A program made the position numbers and the translations under genes. DNA of 14,333 bases, taken from JAGNNV01 sp039932395 (lineage in GTDB: Bacteria; Acidobacteriota; Vicinamibacteria; Fen-336; JAGNNV01). Shown one piece after another: positions 8,513 to 14,333 of the stretch. The stretch lies in contig JBDTQB010000097.1 of NCBI GenBank assembly GCA_039932395.1, positions 1-14,333 of the forward strand, written 5' to 3'. Within the stretch, counting starts at the first letter, position 1; the number at the start of each line of letters is the position of its first letter. The notes under the pieces were generated by a model. The model saw only the letters and a list, made by a program, of their open reading frames with translations. It had not been told where the DNA came from and made no database searches.

Positions 8513-8545
8513 TGTGGAAAAGTGGATGAATTTGTGGAAAACTGG
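8513..8545 (+). promoter_or_regulatory. Putative MraZ operator upstream of the first mraZ
   Basis: TGTGGAAAA occurs at 8513 and again at 8533, each followed after one base by TGG. TGG therefore stands at 8515, 8523, 8535 and 8543, two interleaved pairs 20 bp apart. MraZ proteins are known to bind short direct repeats with a TGG(G) or AAAGTG core just upstream of mraZ, and this block ends 5 bp before the mraZ start. No convincing -35/-10 pair is visible; TTGCAG at 8502 is the best weak -35. The nonamer is also close to a DnaA box (TTTTCCACA on the other strand). Confidence 0.6.
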
Positions 8546-8550
8546 CGGCC

Positions 8551-9009
8551 GTGTTCGCAGGAAGCTTCGACTGCCGGATGGACCGTCAAGGACGGGTGGC
8601 CATCCCTCCGTCTTTCCGTCGGAAGATCGAAGAAACGGGCGAGTCGTTTGTGCTCACCTTCTTTGATGACGCAATCGCCGGATATCCCCGCGGAACTTGG
8701 CTTTCGCTCGAAAAACAAGTCCTCTCTCTCCCTGCTTTTTCCAAGAAGGCGCGGGCCCTGTCGCGTGTTCTGGCCTCACGCGCCCACGAGTCCAAGCTGG
8801 ACACCCAGGGTCGCATCCTGGTCCCGCCCGCCTTGCGGCGCCTCGCCAATCTGGATCGTGATGTGGTGGTCATCGGGGCGATGGACCGCTTTGAGATCTG
8901 GCCGCGCGACAAGTGGGGCTCGTTTGCGAACGAAGCCGAAGCCCTTCTGGACGCGGCTTCCACAGAGCTGAGCTTCGGGCCTTCCGGCCCTTCCACAAGC
9001 CAAGCCTAG
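8551..9009 (+). CDS. mraZ: MraZ-like transcriptional regulator, first copy
   Basis: This 152-residue protein has the MraZ architecture of two SpoVT-AbrB swapped-hairpin repeats: M-D-R-Q-G-R-V-A-I-P-P-S-F-R near residues 10-23 and L-D-T-Q-G-R-I-L-V-P-P-A-L-R in the middle. MraZ forms a ring that binds direct repeats and controls the dcw cluster. The GTG at 8551 is chosen because V/M-F-A-G aligns with the family start M-F-x-G. A later ATG at 8578 would cut the first repeat. Only weak ribosome-binding purines precede it. The tail after about 135 is rich in S, G and P and looks disordered. It is clearly diverged from the second MraZ 0.1 kb downstream, yet both DNA-binding repeats are intact, so it does not look like a pseudogene. 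It could have a different operator or form mixed rings; that is inference. Confidence 0.88.
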   Translation: MFAGSFDCRMDRQGRVAIPPSFRRKIEETGESFVLTFFDDAIAGYPRGTWLSLEKQVLSLPAFSKKARALSRVLASRAHESKLDTQGRILVPPALRRLANLDRDVVVIGAMDRFEIWPRDKWGSFANEAEALLDAASTELSFGPSGPSTSQA

Positions 9010-9015
9010 GTTCCC

Positions 9016-9038
9016 GCTCGCTTTCGCGAGTCTTCTGT
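9016..9038 (+). terminator. Possible weak terminator between the two mraZ genes
   Basis: GCTCGC and GCGAGT can form a short RNA stem (five GC/AT pairs plus one G-U) around UUUC, followed by the pyrimidine stretch TCTTCTGTT. It lies just after the first mraZ stop and just before the promoter of the second mraZ. The stem is short and the U-run broken, so termination would be partial at best. Confidence 0.35.
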
Positions 9039-9066
9039 TGACACATTCGTAGGCCTCGCCTAGAGT
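9038..9066 (+). promoter_or_regulatory. Sigma70-type promoter for second mraZ and dcw operon
   Basis: A perfect TTGACA at 9038-9043 is separated by 17 bp from TAGAGT at 9061-9066, which matches TATAAT at four of six positions. The predicted start of transcription is about 9072-9074, at the first TGG of the following repeat array, giving a leader of roughly 40 bases. This lets the second mraZ, rsmH, ftsL, ftsI and murE be expressed without the first mraZ. Confidence 0.75.
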
Positions 9067-9069
9067 CGC

Positions 9070-9104
9070 TGTGGAAAATATTGGCCAAAAGTGGTCGGTA
9101 TGGG
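9070..9104 (+). promoter_or_regulatory. MraZ operator with 10-bp-phased TGG repeats
   Basis: TGG stands at 9072, 9082 and 9092, exactly one helical turn apart, with a fourth TGG at 9101, nine bases on. In E. coli MraZ binds TGGGN repeats separated by five bases, which is the same 10-bp period. The array starts at the predicted transcription start, so bound MraZ should block initiation or early elongation. The first unit shares TGTGGAAAA with the array before the first mraZ. Confidence 0.7.
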
Positions 9105-9111
9105 CGACGAC

Positions 9112-9552
9112 ATGCTGCGCGGACATCATCCTGCACGAATCGACGACAAGGGACGTCTAAAAATCCCTTCCGCGTTTCTTGGCGCGTTGACGGAGTCCTC
9201 TCGTGATTTTTTCGTGACGTCCATCTCCGGCGAGTTCGTGCGCATCTATCCGCTTCATGCGTGGACCGAGATTGAAAAGCGCCTCGCCGCGATGCCGCAG
9301 TCTCATCCAGCGCGCCAGCGTTTTCTTGAGCGCGTGAACTTCTTCGGTCAGGTCGCTCAGGTGGACGCGCAGGGGCGCATTCTCATTCCTCAGATTCTGC
9401 GAAAAATGGCGTCAATGGAGGGCGATGTGGGTGTCCTCGGCCAACAGAATCATGTGGCGGTGTGGAACTCGAAGCGGCTCGAAGAAAGACTCTTCGAGAA
9501 AGATCCATTCACCGAACTGGACGCGAAGCAGCTCGCGGAGTTTGGGATCTGA
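9112..9552 (+). CDS. mraZ: MraZ transcriptional regulator, second copy
   Basis: This 146-residue protein has two SpoVT-AbrB repeats: I-D-D-K-G-R-L-K-I-P-S-A-F near the N-terminus and V-D-A-Q-G-R-I-L-I-P-Q-I-L-R in the middle. Between them are Y-P-L-H-A-W and F-F-G-Q-V, typical of MraZ. It should autoregulate the promoter just upstream and set expression of the division and wall genes behind it. I chose ATG 9112 because M-L-R-G-x6-D-x-K-G-R matches the family start. In-frame ATG 9100 and GTG 9091 would add 4 or 7 residues and overlap the operator. None has a strong Shine-Dalgarno. The stop is one base before the rsmH start. This copy looks like the standard dcw MraZ, whereas the upstream copy is the more diverged one. 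Confidence 0.93.
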   Translation: MLRGHHPARIDDKGRLKIPSAFLGALTESSRDFFVTSISGEFVRIYPLHAWTEIEKRLAAMPQSHPARQRFLERVNFFGQVAQVDAQGRILIPQILRKMASMEGDVGVLGQQNHVAVWNSKRLEERLFEKDPFTELDAKQLAEFGI

Positions 9553-9553
9553 T

Positions 9554-10465
9554 GTGCAGCCGCGCGTTTCTGATCGGAGTGAACACGTCTCCGTTCTCCT
9601 GCGTGAAATCCTCGAGTACGCGCCTCCACGCACGCAGCATCTGCTCGACGCGACCCTCGGGCTCGGCGGACACTCCAAGGCCCTCCTGGAAGCACATCCG
9701 TCCGCGACGCTCATCGCCTTCGATCGTGACGAGACGGCACTCGCACTCGCTCAAGAGCGCCTGCAACCATTCGCGGGACGGGTCGACCTCCGCCACTCAG
9801 ATTTTCGGGATGGCTTGGCAAGCCTCGTCCCTGAGAGCCTCGACTACGCCATCGCAGATCTCGGCGTCAGCTCTCTTCAGCTCGATGATGTCGATCGCGG
9901 TTTCAGCTTCCGCTTCGATGCGCCCCTCGACATGCGGATGGACCAGAGCGGCGGGCGGAGCGCCTCTGACATTCTCAACACCTCTTCCGAGAAGGAACTC
10001 GAACGGATCCTCGCGGAGTTCGGCGAAGAACCAAAGGCTCGCGCCATCGCCCGGTCGATCGTCATGGAGCGGCGTTCACGAAGGCAGTGGACCACGAGTT
10101 CTTTCGCGAGCCTCGTGCGACGCGACGCGCGTGGTCGACCAGGGCTTGATCCGGCGACCCGCGCTTTCCAGGCCCTTCGCATCGCCACCAACGCCGAACT
10201 TCAAGGCCTCGACGCTTCGCTCGAACATCTGGCGCGTCTGCTCCGGCCCGGCGGGCGCCTCGCCGTCATCGCTTTCCACAGCCTGGAAGACCGCATCGTG
10301 AAGAACGTGTTTCGCCCGCTCGGCAAGTCGGGAGACTTCGAAGTGCTGACTCCCAAGCCCCTCGTGCCTCAAGACGATGAGATGCGATCCAATCCTCGTT
10401 CGCGCAGCGCCAAGTTGCGTGTGCTGGCGCGGGTCAAGGCTGTATCGATGGAGGTGTCTTTGTGA
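9554..10465 (+). CDS. rsmH: 16S rRNA (cytosine-1402 N4)-methyltransferase RsmH (MraW)
   Basis: This 303-residue protein methylates N4 of C1402 in the decoding centre of 16S rRNA using S-adenosylmethionine. Visible motifs are H-V-S-V-L-L-R-E near the start, the SAM loop D-A-T-L-G-L-G-G-H-S from residue 32, F-D-R-D-E-T-A, D-Y-A-I-A-D-L-G-V-S-S, the family signature F-S-F-R-F-D-A-P-L-D-M-R-M-D, T-R-A-F-Q-A-L-R-I, A-F-H-S-L-E-D-R, and N-P-R-S-R-S-A-K near the end. Length matches E. coli (313). The start is GTG 9554, one base after the mraZ stop, with GGGA six bases before it. A TTG at 9542 is less likely, and the ATG at 9552 is out of frame. Its TGA overlaps the ftsL GTG, and it occupies the usual second place in a dcw cluster. 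Confidence 0.96.
   Translation: MQPRVSDRSEHVSVLLREILEYAPPRTQHLLDATLGLGGHSKALLEAHPSATLIAFDRDETALALAQERLQPFAGRVDLRHSDFRDGLASLVPESLDYAIADLGVSSLQLDDVDRGFSFRFDAPLDMRMDQSGGRSASDILNTSSEKELERILAEFGEEPKARAIARSIVMERRSRRQWTTSSFASLVRRDARGRPGLDPATRAFQALRIATNAELQGLDASLEHLARLLRPGGRLAVIAFHSLEDRIVKNVFRPLGKSGDFEVLTPKPLVPQDDEMRSNPRSRSAKLRVLARVKAVSMEVSL
10450..10455 (+). promoter_or_regulatory. Strong Shine-Dalgarno for ftsL
   Basis: GGAGGT lies six bases before the GTG at 10462, within the end of rsmH. It is the best ribosome-binding site in the window and decides the overlapping GTG as the ftsL start. Confidence 0.85.
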
Positions 10466-10875
10466 AGGTCGATCGCATTCACGCCATCCACGTCGAGGAT
10501 TCGATCGACAACCGGCGGGTCGTCCGTTCGCGGGACGATCGGATGTCGAAGGACCTTCTCTGGATCGGCGGCATCGTCCTTGTCCTGGTGGGATTGTTCG
10601 TCGCGTACGGCTGGCCGCGCGCGGCGTTGCGCGACACCGGGTCCACGGCCGGAAAACTCCAGCGCGAGCAGGAGAAGCTCCTCGAAGAGAATCGTGAGCT
10701 TCGCCTGGAGCGCGCGGCTCTCCAGGATCTGAAGCGGGTTCAGCTCATCGCCACGGAGTCGCTGGGCCTGCACTCCCCGCCTTCCGCCGACGTCGTCGTG
10801 GTGGAGCGCCCCCAGAATCTGCCGAAGGACGGACGCATGGCCGCCAAAGCCGTGGCTCAGGGGGCGCGCCCATGA
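10462..10875 (+). CDS. ftsL: Cell division protein FtsL-like, single membrane helix with coiled coil
   Basis: This 137-residue bitopic protein has a charged cytoplasmic N-terminus of about 31 residues, one membrane helix at about 32-51 (L-L-W-I-G-G-I-V-L-V-L-V-G-L-F-V), and a periplasmic coiled coil from about 62 to 95 rich in L, E, R and K. The hydrophobic and leucine spacing fits FtsL, which pairs with FtsB and FtsQ and activates FtsWI at the septum. Sequence alone does not separate FtsL from FtsB well; the place between rsmH and ftsI decides for FtsL. The stretch I-D-N-R-R-V-V-R before the helix is shared, as far as I recall, with FtsL of Acidobacteriota. It starts with GTG overlapping the rsmH stop (GTGA) and ends overlapping the ftsI start (ATGA). 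The last 30 residues look disordered. Confidence 0.82.
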   Translation: MKVDRIHAIHVEDSIDNRRVVRSRDDRMSKDLLWIGGIVLVLVGLFVAYGWPRAALRDTGSTAGKLQREQEKLLEENRELRLERAALQDLKRVQLIATESLGLHSPPSADVVVVERPQNLPKDGRMAAKAVAQGARP

Positions 10876-13004
10876 GGCTGGATGATTTCAGGCAGGATGA
10901 TTTCCGGTTGGAGGAGTTCAGCCCGCCACCCGTGACCCCCGCGCTCGGCTCGGCTGCGCGTCCGCACACTCACGACCTCCGCCTCTACTTCGTGGCGGTG
11001 CTCGCAAGTGTCTGGGCTCTTGCCATCGTGGGTCAGCTCTTTCATCTGCAGGTGCTCAGCCACGACCGGATGCTGACGGAAGCGAAGCGTCAGTCCGATC
11101 GAACCATCACGGTCAAGGCACGTCGCGGCACCATCGTGGATCGCAACGATCGCCCGTTTGCGATCTCGGTTGATGCGCCAAGCATCTATGCCGATCCTTC
11201 CGTGATTCGCGATCCCCGTGAGACGGCGCGCGTGATCGGACGCGCTCTCGGCTACACGCCTGCCGAACAGAAGGAATTGCTCGGGCTCCTCAAGCCCGAT
11301 CGTTCGTTCGTCTGGATCAAGCGTCAGGTCGATCCCGCGGTCGCGCAGGCCGTGCGCGAACTTCGCCTCGAAGGTGTGGGCTTTGAAACGGAGAGCCGTC
11401 GTTACTATCCGAAACGAAACCTTCTCTCTCCCGTGCTCGGTTACGTGGGCCTCGATTCGCAAGGCATGGCCGGCCTCGAGTATTCGCTCGACGAAGACCT
11501 CCGTGGGCGCGCCGCGCGCGTCAGCGTTCGCTACGACGCGAGACGCCGTCCGATGGGCGAGGTGGAAAAGCCGCCGACCGAAGGCCGTCGCGTCACCCTG
11601 ACCATTGACGAACGGATTCAGCACGTGGTGGAAACCGCCTTGAGCGACGCCATCCGCGATACATCCTCCGTCTCCGGCGTCGCGGTGGTGCTCGATCCGC
11701 GCACGGGCGAAGTCCTGGCGATGTCAAGCCTGCCTTCCTTCAATCCGAATCGCTTCTCCGCCTTCTCGGAACGTGATCGGATGAACCGCGCCGTGGCGGA
11801 CACCTACGAGCCGGGCAGCATCTTCAAGATCATCACCGCCGCGGCGGCGCTTCAGGAAGGGGTCGTGTCGCCCCTGGAGATGATCGACTGCGGAAACGGC
11901 TTCATCGAAATCGGCGGCGTGCGAATTAACGACCATCACGTCTTCACCACGATGACGTTCCAGGATGTCATGGCGAAATCGAGCGACATCGGCGTGGTCC
12001 GCGTGGCGCAGCGCCTCGGCAACGAGAAATTTTATTCGGCGGTTCGCGCCTTCGGTTTCGGGTCCCGCACGGGGCTGGGTCTTCCCGGTGAAACCGCCGG
12101 CCTCCTCAAGAGCACGAAATCGTGGAGCGCGCTGTCGCTCGCGTCGATGTCCTTCGGCCAGGAAGTGGGCGTCACCGCCATCCAGATGGTGAGTGCGGCG
12201 GCGGTCATCGCGAATGGCGGTTATTGGATGAAGCCCTACATCGTCAAGCGCATCAATGAACCGTCCGGCGAACTGGTCAAAGAGTTCTCGCCGGTTGCCG
12301 AACGGAAGGTCATCGAACCCGAGACCGCGGACCGGGTGATGAATCTCCTGCGCGCGGTCGTGATCTCCGGCACGGGACGCAAGGCCAAAGTGGAAGGCTT
12401 CGACATCGCGGGCAAGACCGGCACGGCGCAGAAGATCGATGCCTCGGGTCGCTATTCAATGATCGATCACGTGGCTTCCTTCGTCGGCTTTGTTCCCGCG
12501 TCCCGGCCTTCGCTGGTGGTTCTGGTTTCACTCGACACTCCAAAAGGCGATCACAACGAAGGCGGCGACGTCGCTGCACCTCTGTTCTCGCGCATCGCGA
12601 CCGAAGCGGTTCGCCTGATGGCGATCCCGCCCGACGATCCGACGCGCAACATCCGTCTCGTCACCTATACCCCGGAGACGGTTTCGAAGGTCACGCTCGC
12701 CTCCGACCGCGCCCGCGAATCGAACATCGCCGCGGCGGCGGGCGGGGATCCGCGCATCATGCCCGACCTGCGTGGGCTCTCGCTGCGTGAGGCGGCGCTG
12801 CTTGCCGCGAGCCACGGACTCACGGTGGAAATTCATGGACGCGGTGTCGTTTCTTCGCACACGCCTCTTCCGGGAACTCCGATCGAGCGCGGTATGAGTT
12901 GCGCGCTGGAACTGTCATCCGCCTCCCGCCCCTGGCAAGCTCAGACGCCCTCGGCACCTCCCCCGTCGTCCGCCTCTCCGGTCACGGCCAGGCCGAATCC
13001 ATGA
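10872..13004 (+). CDS. ftsI: Septal peptidoglycan transpeptidase FtsI (class B PBP) with PASTA domain
   Basis: This 710-residue class B penicillin-binding protein cross-links septal peptidoglycan. The order is: cytoplasmic tail 1-36, membrane helix about 37-58, the PBP-dimer region beginning R-R-G-T-I-V-D-R-N-D-R-P, the transpeptidase domain, and one C-terminal PASTA domain at about 629-690 (M-P-D-L-R-G-L-S-L-R-E-A). The active site has Ser316-x-x-Lys319 in E-P-G-S-I-F-K and Lys515-Thr-Gly. The middle motif reads Ser370-Ser371-Asp372 where SxN is normal. The N-terminus carries three five-residue repeats. The ATG overlaps the ftsL stop with AGGGGG seven bases before it, and the TGA overlaps the murE ATG. 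The PASTA domain and size resemble FtsI/SpoVD/PBP2x types. The position after ftsL points to the divisome rather than to an elongation PBP2. Confidence 0.94.
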   Translation: MRLDDFRQDDFRLEEFSPPPVTPALGSAARPHTHDLRLYFVAVLASVWALAIVGQLFHLQVLSHDRMLTEAKRQSDRTITVKARRGTIVDRNDRPFAISVDAPSIYADPSVIRDPRETARVIGRALGYTPAEQKELLGLLKPDRSFVWIKRQVDPAVAQAVRELRLEGVGFETESRRYYPKRNLLSPVLGYVGLDSQGMAGLEYSLDEDLRGRAARVSVRYDARRRPMGEVEKPPTEGRRVTLTIDERIQHVVETALSDAIRDTSSVSGVAVVLDPRTGEVLAMSSLPSFNPNRFSAFSERDRMNRAVADTYEPGSIFKIITAAAALQEGVVSPLEMIDCGNGFIEIGGVRINDHHVFTTMTFQDVMAKSSDIGVVRVAQRLGNEKFYSAVRAFGFGSRTGLGLPGETAGLLKSTKSWSALSLASMSFGQEVGVTAIQMVSAAAVIANGGYWMKPYIVKRINEPSGELVKEFSPVAERKVIEPETADRVMNLLRAVVISGTGRKAKVEGFDIAGKTGTAQKIDASGRYSMIDHVASFVGFVPASRPSLVVLVSLDTPKGDHNEGGDVAAPLFSRIATEAVRLMAIPPDDPTRNIRLVTYTPETVSKVTLASDRARESNIAAAAGGDPRIMPDLRGLSLREAALLAASHGLTVEIHGRGVVSSHTPLPGTPIERGMSCALELSSASRPWQAQTPSAPPPSSASPVTARPNP
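10875..10919 (+). repeat. Three tandem 15-bp units encoding R-x-(D/E)2-F
   Basis: The first residues of FtsI after Met are R-L-D-D-F, R-Q-D-D-F and R-L-E-E-F, encoded by three consecutive 15-base units. They form an acidic, aromatic-spaced cytoplasmic tail tip and look like a recent in-frame expansion. Confidence 0.85.
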
Positions 13005-14333
13005 ACCTGGGCGCGCTCACCAAAGCACATCGAGGTGCGGTGCTCCACGGCGCTGCAAATCTCGAAGTCTCGGGCCTTTCCTACGATTCGCGCGCCGTCC
13101 AGCGAGGCGATCTGTTCGCCGCCCTTCATGGCGCCAAGCAAGACGGAATGGAGTTCATCAAAGGTGCTAAGCGCAAGGGGGCGGTGGCCGTGCTCTCCGA
13201 TCGAGCGCCTTCACCGGAGATGCCGTGGATTGAGGCGGGTGATCCACGAGCGGCCCTTGCCGATCTTGCCACCGCTCACTTCGGACACCCTGCCGAGCAT
13301 CTGAAACTTGCCGGTGTCACCGGCACCAACGGCAAGACGACGACGGCATTTTTGATCGACGCCGCGCTGCGAAAGGCATCAAAAACGACCGGCCTTCTCG
13401 GCACCATCGAAACGCGGATCGCGGGCCGCCCGAAAGACTCAGCCTTGACCACACCGCAAGCGCTGGACTTACAGCGGCTTCTGCGCGAGATGGTGGACGA
13501 GAGGGTGACGCACGCCGTGATGGAAGTTTCGTCTCACGCGCTCGTTCAGGAGCGGGTCCGCGGCATCCTCTTCCACACCGCCGTGTTCACGAACCTGACC
13601 CGAGATCACCTGGATTTCCATGGCGACTTCAATGGCTATTTCGAAGCCAAGAAGCGTCTCTTCACCGAGCACCTTCACCCCGAAGGCGTCGGTGTTTTCA
13701 ACATCGACGATGACCACGGACGACGTCTCGCCGAGGCTTTCCGCGGGCCGCGCGCCCGAACCTTCAGCCTCGCCGGTCCTGCGGACTATCGCGCCGAGGG
13801 TTTGGAAGTGTCGATGCGCGGTGTGCGCTTCACCTGCGTGACGCCCGCAGGTCCCGTTCAAGTCGATTCGCCCTTGGTCGGTCTCTTCAACGTTAGCAAT
13901 CTGCTTGGCGCGATGGGCGCCCTCATGGCTCTGGGTCTCACGCCCGCGGAAGCGGCGAGCGGCGTCTCCAGCCTGGAAGGTGTCCCGGGGCGTATGGAGC
14001 GCGTCGATCTCGGTCAGTCCTTCTCCGTCATTGTCGACTACGCGCACACAGATGACGCGCTCCGCAATCTGCTCGACACCGTGCGCTCCCTTCGTCCCAA
14101 ACGCATGATCACGGTCTTCGGTTGCGGCGGGGATCGCGATCGCTCCAAGCGGCCGCTGATGGGATCAGTCGCGGCGCAGCGCTCCGATCTCGTCATCGCG
14201 ACCTCCGACAATCCCCGCAGTGAATCGCCTCTCGGCATCCTGGAAGAGATCGCGCAAGGCTTCAAGAATCACACCACGCCGTTCAAGCTCATTGCCGATC
14301 GTCGCGACGCGATCGACCTGGCCTTGCGCAGCG
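13001..14333 (+). CDS. murE: UDP-MurNAc-L-Ala-D-Glu:meso-diaminopimelate ligase MurE, partial
   Basis: The visible 444 residues cover most of a MurE, which adds the third amino acid to the peptidoglycan stem peptide with ATP in the cytoplasm. The N-terminal UDP-binding domain has Y-D-S-R-A-V and G-D-L-F-A-A-L-H-G. The ATP loop G-V-T-G-T-N-G-K-T-T-T starts at 105, with Lys112. M-E-V-S-S-H-A-L begins at 174, F-T-N-L-T-R-D-H-L-D-F-H follows, and A-K-K-R-L-F holds the lysine expected to be carbamylated (about 217). V-D-Y-A-H-T-D-D-A-L and the D-N-P-R motif at 403-406 come later. DNPR is the signature for meso-diaminopimelate rather than lysine. ATG 13001 overlaps the ftsI stop as ATGA, with only a weak AGG upstream. 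The right edge removes the last roughly 50 residues. MurF and mraY would be expected next. Confidence 0.96.
   Translation, partial: MNLGALTKAHRGAVLHGAANLEVSGLSYDSRAVQRGDLFAALHGAKQDGMEFIKGAKRKGAVAVLSDRAPSPEMPWIEAGDPRAALADLATAHFGHPAEHLKLAGVTGTNGKTTTAFLIDAALRKASKTTGLLGTIETRIAGRPKDSALTTPQALDLQRLLREMVDERVTHAVMEVSSHALVQERVRGILFHTAVFTNLTRDHLDFHGDFNGYFEAKKRLFTEHLHPEGVGVFNIDDDHGRRLAEAFRGPRARTFSLAGPADYRAEGLEVSMRGVRFTCVTPAGPVQVDSPLVGLFNVSNLLGAMGALMALGLTPAEAASGVSSLEGVPGRMERVDLGQSFSVIVDYAHTDDALRNLLDTVRSLRPKRMITVFGCGGDRDRSKRPLMGSVAAQRSDLVIATSDNPRSESPLGILEEIAQGFKNHTTPFKLIADRRDAIDLALRS

Noticed and set aside
8977..8990. GGGCC-TTCC-GGCCC hairpin at the end of the first mraZ
   Set aside because: Lies inside the coding tail, encodes a plausible Gly/Pro/Ser linker, and lacks a following U-run, so I do not call it a terminator.
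8551..9009. First mraZ as a pseudogene or AbrB antitoxin
   Set aside because: It has two complete repeats, normal length and the M-F-x-G start of MraZ, and no toxin gene is next to it.
9552..10301. ATG at 9552 as an alternative start to a frame overlapping rsmH
   Set aside because: This frame gives a Ser/Arg-rich sequence without motifs, whereas the GTG at 9554 opens the frame with all RsmH motifs.
12512..12519. GCTGGTGG, the E. coli Chi octamer
   Set aside because: A single occurrence in coding DNA of an unrelated bacterium with AddAB rather than RecBCD; it is not expected to be the recognised Chi here.

Overview
The window looks like chromosomal DNA of a high-GC, Gram-negative-type bacterium. 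Three features recall Acidobacteriota or the old Deltaproteobacteria: the second MraZ (start M-L-R-G-H-H-P-A, later F-F-G-Q-V, end L-A-E-F-G-I), an FtsL with an IDNRRVVR stretch before its membrane helix, and a PASTA-bearing FtsI. This placement is recalled from memory and was not searched; confidence is about 0.4. The DNPR motif of MurE predicts meso-diaminopimelate peptidoglycan. No phage, IS, CRISPR, tRNA or rRNA signal was seen.

The left part (1-8341, minus strand) reads, in transcription order, folC, addB, addA and a third gene for a RecB-family PD-(D/E)XK nuclease, which runs off the left edge. AddA is a UvrD/Rep-type helicase with a C-terminal nuclease. AddB has a degenerate N-terminal P-loop but an intact C-terminal nuclease with the four cysteines of an Fe-S cluster. 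Together they should resect double-strand breaks for RecA. The extra nuclease overlaps the addA stop by four bases (TTGA) and has its own visible H, D and DxK residues, so this is a three-nuclease AddAB-type operon. That is the most unusual arrangement in the left half.

The divergent spacer (8342-8550) carries two abutting palindromes and a 20-bp-spaced TGTGGAAAAnTGG repeat just before the first mraZ gene.

The right part (8551-14333, plus strand) is the start of a division and cell wall (dcw) cluster: two tandem, diverged mraZ genes, then rsmH, ftsL, ftsI and murE (cut by the right edge). A good sigma70-type promoter (TTGACA, 17 bp, TAGAGT) lies between the two mraZ genes. It is followed by TGG triplets at 10-bp steps, the layout of MraZ operators. 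From rsmH onward each gene overlaps the next by four bases, which suggests translational coupling.

The main points of interest are the AddAB-coupled third nuclease, the paired mraZ genes each with its own repeat operator, the palindrome pair between the divergent operons, and an SxD instead of SxN motif in FtsI.
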